Below the pieces are notes generated by a model that saw only the letters and a list, made by a program, of their open reading frames with translations, was not told the DNA's origin and searched no databases. Below, one piece after another: positions 4,552 through 6,526 of a DNA stretch of 6,526 nucleotides (positions are counted from its first letter, which is position 1; each line of letters begins with the position of its first letter). This DNA is from an uncultured Verrucomicrobia subdivision 3 bacterium (GTDB lineage Bacteria > Verrucomicrobiota > Verrucomicrobiia > Limisphaerales > UBA11358). The stretch lies in NCBI GenBank assembly GCA_903861445.1, contig CAIOUK010000145.1, positions 1 through 6,526 on the forward strand, read 5' to 3'. The position numbers and the translations under genes are program-made.

Positions 4552-5997
4552 ATGAACATTCTGCTCGCCAGCAGCGAACTCTTCCCGTTCTCTAAAACGG
4601 GCGGACTCGCGGACATGGTCGCCGCGCTGGCGCGGGCGTTGGCGAACGAAGGCCATGAGGCGCGGGTGGTCACGCCGCTGTATCGCGGCATCCGCGAGAA
4701 ATTTCCGGCGATGCGCAAGGTGGACTGGCATTTCGATTTGCCGCTGGGCGCATCTTGGGTGTCGGCGGAATTGTGGGAGCTGGACGTGGCGCGCGGGCTA
4801 AAAATTTATTTCATTGATCACCCCGGCTATTTTGACCGCGCCGGGATTTATCAGGAAAATCATTTTAGCTACGCGGACAACGCCGAGCGCTACATATTTT
4901 TTTCCAAATGCGTCGTGCATCTGGCGCGCTATCTGCCGTGGCGGCCGGACGTAATTCACGGCCACGACTGGCAGGCGGGTCTAATTCCCGCTCTGATTTT
5001 ACAGCAAAAAAATGCGGGCTGGCAGAATCCGCCGCCCAGTTGCCTGACCATTCACAACCTCGCTTATCAGGGCGTCTTTCCGGCGGCGGCCTATGCGCTG
5101 ACCAATTTACCCGAAGATTTTTTTCACACGGAAGGCGCGGAATTTTTCGGCCTGCTGAACTGCCTCAAAGCCGGCATCGCCTTTGCGGATTTCATCACCA
5201 CCGTCAGCCCGCGTTACGCGCGCGAAATTACCACGGAAGAATACGGCTGCGGTTTGGACGGCTTGCTGCGCCGCCGGCAAAAACAGTTGGTCGGCATTTT
5301 AAACGGCGTGGATTACGGCGAATGGAACACGACCAAAAACCCGCACTTATTCAAACCGTATTCGGTTGGCCGTTTGACCGGCAAAGAAATCAACAAGTTG
5401 AAATTGCAAAAAATGCTTGGTTTGCCCGCCGATGAATCCGTTCCGCTGTTCGGCACGATTTCCCGGCTCGCCGAACAGAAGGGTGTGGACATCCAGCTCG
5501 GCGCGCTGTCGGAAATGTTGAACACCAAAATGCAGTTTGTGCTGCTTGGCAGCGGGTCTCCGGAATTTGAGCGCGGCTACCGCGAACTGGCGCGGCAGTT
5601 TCCCGGCAAGATTGCCGTGCGGTTTGGCTATGATGAAACATTGGCGCATCGCATCGAGGCCGCGTGTGATTTTTTTCTGATGCCGTCGCGGTTTGAACCG
5701 TGCGGCCTGAACCAGATGTATAGCCTGCGCTACGGCACGATTCCCATCGTGCGCGCCACCGGCGGTTTGGACGACAGCGTGGTGGATTGGACGCAAAATC
5801 CCAAGCTGGCCACGGGCATTAAATTTTCCGACTACACCGCCCGCGCGCTGGCGAAGTCTATTCGCAAGGCGCTGGTGTTGTATGGTCAGCCGAAATTACT
5901 CGCCAATTGCCGGCGCAACGCGATGCGGGCCGACTTTTCCTGGGAACGCACCGTGCATGATTATCTGGCCGTCTACCAGCGGTTGACCGGCGTTTAA
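4552..5997 (+). CDS. glgA: Glycogen synthase (GT5 family, ADP-glucose type)
   Basis: The product, 481 aa, transfers glucose from ADP-glucose (family-typical donor) to the non-reducing end of an alpha-1,4-glucan, building glycogen in the cytoplasm. The N-terminal GT5 domain has the nucleotide-sugar loop SKTGGLADM (14-22), HGHDWQAG (136-143), TIHNLAYQG (166-174) and NGVD (251-254). The C-terminal GT-B domain has GTISRLAEQKGVD (301-313; Arg305 and Lys310 equivalent to the phosphate-contacting pair), LMPSRFEPCGLNQMYSLRYG (376-395, with conserved Glu382 and Cys384) and RATGGLDDSV (401-410). Length is normal (E. coli 477 aa). The FEPCGLNQMYSLRYGT wording is the variant I associate with chlamydial/plant-like enzymes rather than enterobacterial ones. 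ATG 4552 gives the usual MNILLASSE start, 8 bp after the serS stop and without a Shine-Dalgarno site, suggesting co-transcription with serS. No glgB or glgC is in the window, and I found no terminator after it. Confidence 0.97.
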   Translation: MNILLASSELFPFSKTGGLADMVAALARALANEGHEARVVTPLYRGIREKFPAMRKVDWHFDLPLGASWVSAELWELDVARGLKIYFIDHPGYFDRAGIYQENHFSYADNAERYIFFSKCVVHLARYLPWRPDVIHGHDWQAGLIPALILQQKNAGWQNPPPSCLTIHNLAYQGVFPAAAYALTNLPEDFFHTEGAEFFGLLNCLKAGIAFADFITTVSPRYAREITTEEYGCGLDGLLRRRQKQLVGILNGVDYGEWNTTKNPHLFKPYSVGRLTGKEINKLKLQKMLGLPADESVPLFGTISRLAEQKGVDIQLGALSEMLNTKMQFVLLGSGSPEFERGYRELARQFPGKIAVRFGYDETLAHRIEAACDFFLMPSRFEPCGLNQMYSLRYGTIPIVRATGGLDDSVVDWTQNPKLATGIKFSDYTARALAKSIRKALVLYGQPKLLANCRRNAMRADFSWERTVHDYLAVYQRLTGV

Positions 5998-6056
5998 GGG
6001 CGGATTGAATTGACAAAGCGACAAGGCGCGTCTGCCAATGAGTTTGCCGTGGAATC

Positions 6057-6065
6057 TATTATAAA
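6057..6065 (+). promoter_or_regulatory. Possible -10 element upstream of the dehydrogenase gene
   Basis: TATTAT (6057-6062) overlapping TATAAA (6060-6065) is the best -10-like sequence in the 146-bp gap after glgA. RNA would start around 6069-6072, roughly 75 bases before the coding region. No acceptable -35 box lies 16-18 bp upstream, so support is weak. Confidence 0.22.
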
Positions 6066-6084
6066 GTGGATTAGCCAACGCTAT

Positions 6085-6153
6085 ATGTTTCGTCGACTCT
6101 GGACACGTTTCCGCCAAAACGATAGCCTGCCGGACGACAATTCATGCCGATGA
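6085..6153 (+). CDS. Possible 22-codon ORF ahead of the dehydrogenase gene
   Basis: ATG at 6085 opens a 22-residue frame, starting MFRRLWTRFRQNDSLPDD and ending at TGA 6151-6153. The stop overlaps the second possible ATG of the downstream gene as ATGA, the arrangement used in translational coupling. The N-terminal half is basic and aromatic. There is no Shine-Dalgarno site, though nearly all genes here lack one. It has no run of serine codons, so it does not look like a classical attenuation leader. A frame this short can easily be chance. Confidence 0.18.
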   Translation: MFRRLWTRFRQNDSLPDDNSCR

Positions 6154-6526
6154 AAATTCTTATCGCCGACAAATACCCCGAAGCGCACCTCGAACGCTTC
6201 AAGCAGCTTGGCTGCGAGGTCAATTATCAACCCGCCGTTAAAGCCGACGATCTGGCCAAGCTCATCCCAGGCCATAAGGTGCTCATCGTCCGCAGCAAGG
6301 AGGTCAAGGCCGACACCCTCAAGGCGGCCGACCAGCTCGCACTGGTGCTGCGTGCCGGCGCGGGCGTGAATACGATTGACGTGAAGACCGCCAGCGCGCT
6401 CGGCATCTTTGTGACCAACTGTCCCGGCAAAAATTCCGTCGCCGTCGCGGAACTCGTCTTTGCGCTGCTGCTGGGGCTGGATCGCCGCCTCGCGGACAAC
6501 ACCGCCGCCCTCCGCGCGCATCAATG
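6144..6526 (+). CDS. serA: D-2-hydroxyacid dehydrogenase, probably D-3-phosphoglycerate dehydrogenase, 3' truncated by the window
   Basis: The frame is open from ATG 6144 to the right edge and gives 127 residues, about the first quarter to third of the protein. PGDH oxidises 3-phosphoglycerate with NAD+ in the first step of serine synthesis. Visible family features are the N-terminal substrate-domain strand MKILIADKYP, LIVRSKEVKADTL (47-59, Arg50 of the substrate loop), LRAGAGVNTIDVKTASALGI (69-88) and FVTNCPGKNSVAVAELVFAL (89-108), which match the PGDH pattern RAGxGxxNIDxxxA...GIxVxNxPGxNxxxVAEL. The NAD-binding GxGxxG and any ACT domain lie beyond the window, so another 2-hydroxyacid dehydrogenase remains possible. 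Two starts are usable, 6144 (MPMKILI) and 6150 (MKILI); the second looks more family-like. An in-frame TAG at 6123-6125 limits extension. No Shine-Dalgarno site is seen. Confidence 0.85.
   Translation, partial: MPMKILIADKYPEAHLERFKQLGCEVNYQPAVKADDLAKLIPGHKVLIVRSKEVKADTLKAADQLALVLRAGAGVNTIDVKTASALGIFVTNCPGKNSVAVAELVFALLLGLDRRLADNTAALRAHQ

Noticed and set aside
5347..5796. A 149-codon minus-strand frame inside glgA
   Set aside because: It is antisense to the conserved C-terminal GT-B motifs of glycogen synthase, and its product is Arg/Gln/His-rich without motifs.
6010..6015. A perfect TTGACA after glgA as a -35 box
   Set aside because: No -10-like sequence lies 15-19 bp downstream (TGCCAA region). 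The nearest TATTAT is about 41 bp away, too far for one promoter.
6000..6036. Possible glgA terminator hairpin (GGCGGA with TCTGCC)
   Set aside because: The stem is only 6 bp with a G-T pair, the loop is about 26 nt, and no T-run follows.

Overview
The window looks like an ordinary chromosomal segment of a moderately GC-rich bacterium, most likely a member of the Verrucomicrobiota (possibly the Pedosphaera/Limisphaerales side). That placement is inference. It rests on a C-terminal VPEP (PEP-CTERM-like) sorting tail, a short stand-alone pseudopilin of the AFTLVEIM...ACINNL...CP..GTYS type, a eukaryote/chlamydia-like FEPCGLNQMYSLRYGT signature in glycogen synthase, and the near absence of Shine-Dalgarno sequences. 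I saw no insertion sequence, integrase, CRISPR array or phage gene.

Layout, left to right: the last 40 codons of a VPEP-tailed surface protein (+, 1-123) end in a good intrinsic terminator (123-164). An AT-rich gap carries a candidate promoter with two small dyads, followed by xylA for xylose isomerase (+, 287-1600). A short hairpin and then a complete tRNA-Leu(UAG) with encoded CCA (+, 1664-1747) follow. The next three genes are on the minus strand and read 3091 to 1749: a pseudopilin, a small unknown membrane protein, and leuD, whose stop codon lies one base from the tRNA 3' end. A 150-bp divergent promoter region (3092-3241) separates them from serS (+, 3242-4543). glgA (+, 4552-5997) follows 8 bp later. 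After a 146-bp gap that may contain a 22-codon ORF, a phosphoglycerate dehydrogenase-like gene (+, 6144 to the window end) starts and runs off the right edge.

Functionally this is a mix of central metabolism (xylose entry, leucine and serine biosynthesis, glycogen synthesis), translation (SerRS, tRNA-Leu) and cell surface genes. No single pathway unites them. xylA lacks xylB, leuD lacks leuC, glgA lacks glgC and the pseudopilin lacks secretion genes, so pathway genes appear dispersed, with only serS-glgA and the minus-strand trio spaced like transcription units.

No clear new system is visible. The most interesting signals are regulatory. For both xylA and serS the best -10 box places the predicted transcription start exactly on the first base of the start codon, suggesting leaderless mRNAs. 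Nearly every other gene also lacks a Shine-Dalgarno site. The xylA promoter carries inverted repeats over both its -35 and -10 elements. The unknown membrane protein between the pseudopilin and leuD is the only complete gene I could not assign.
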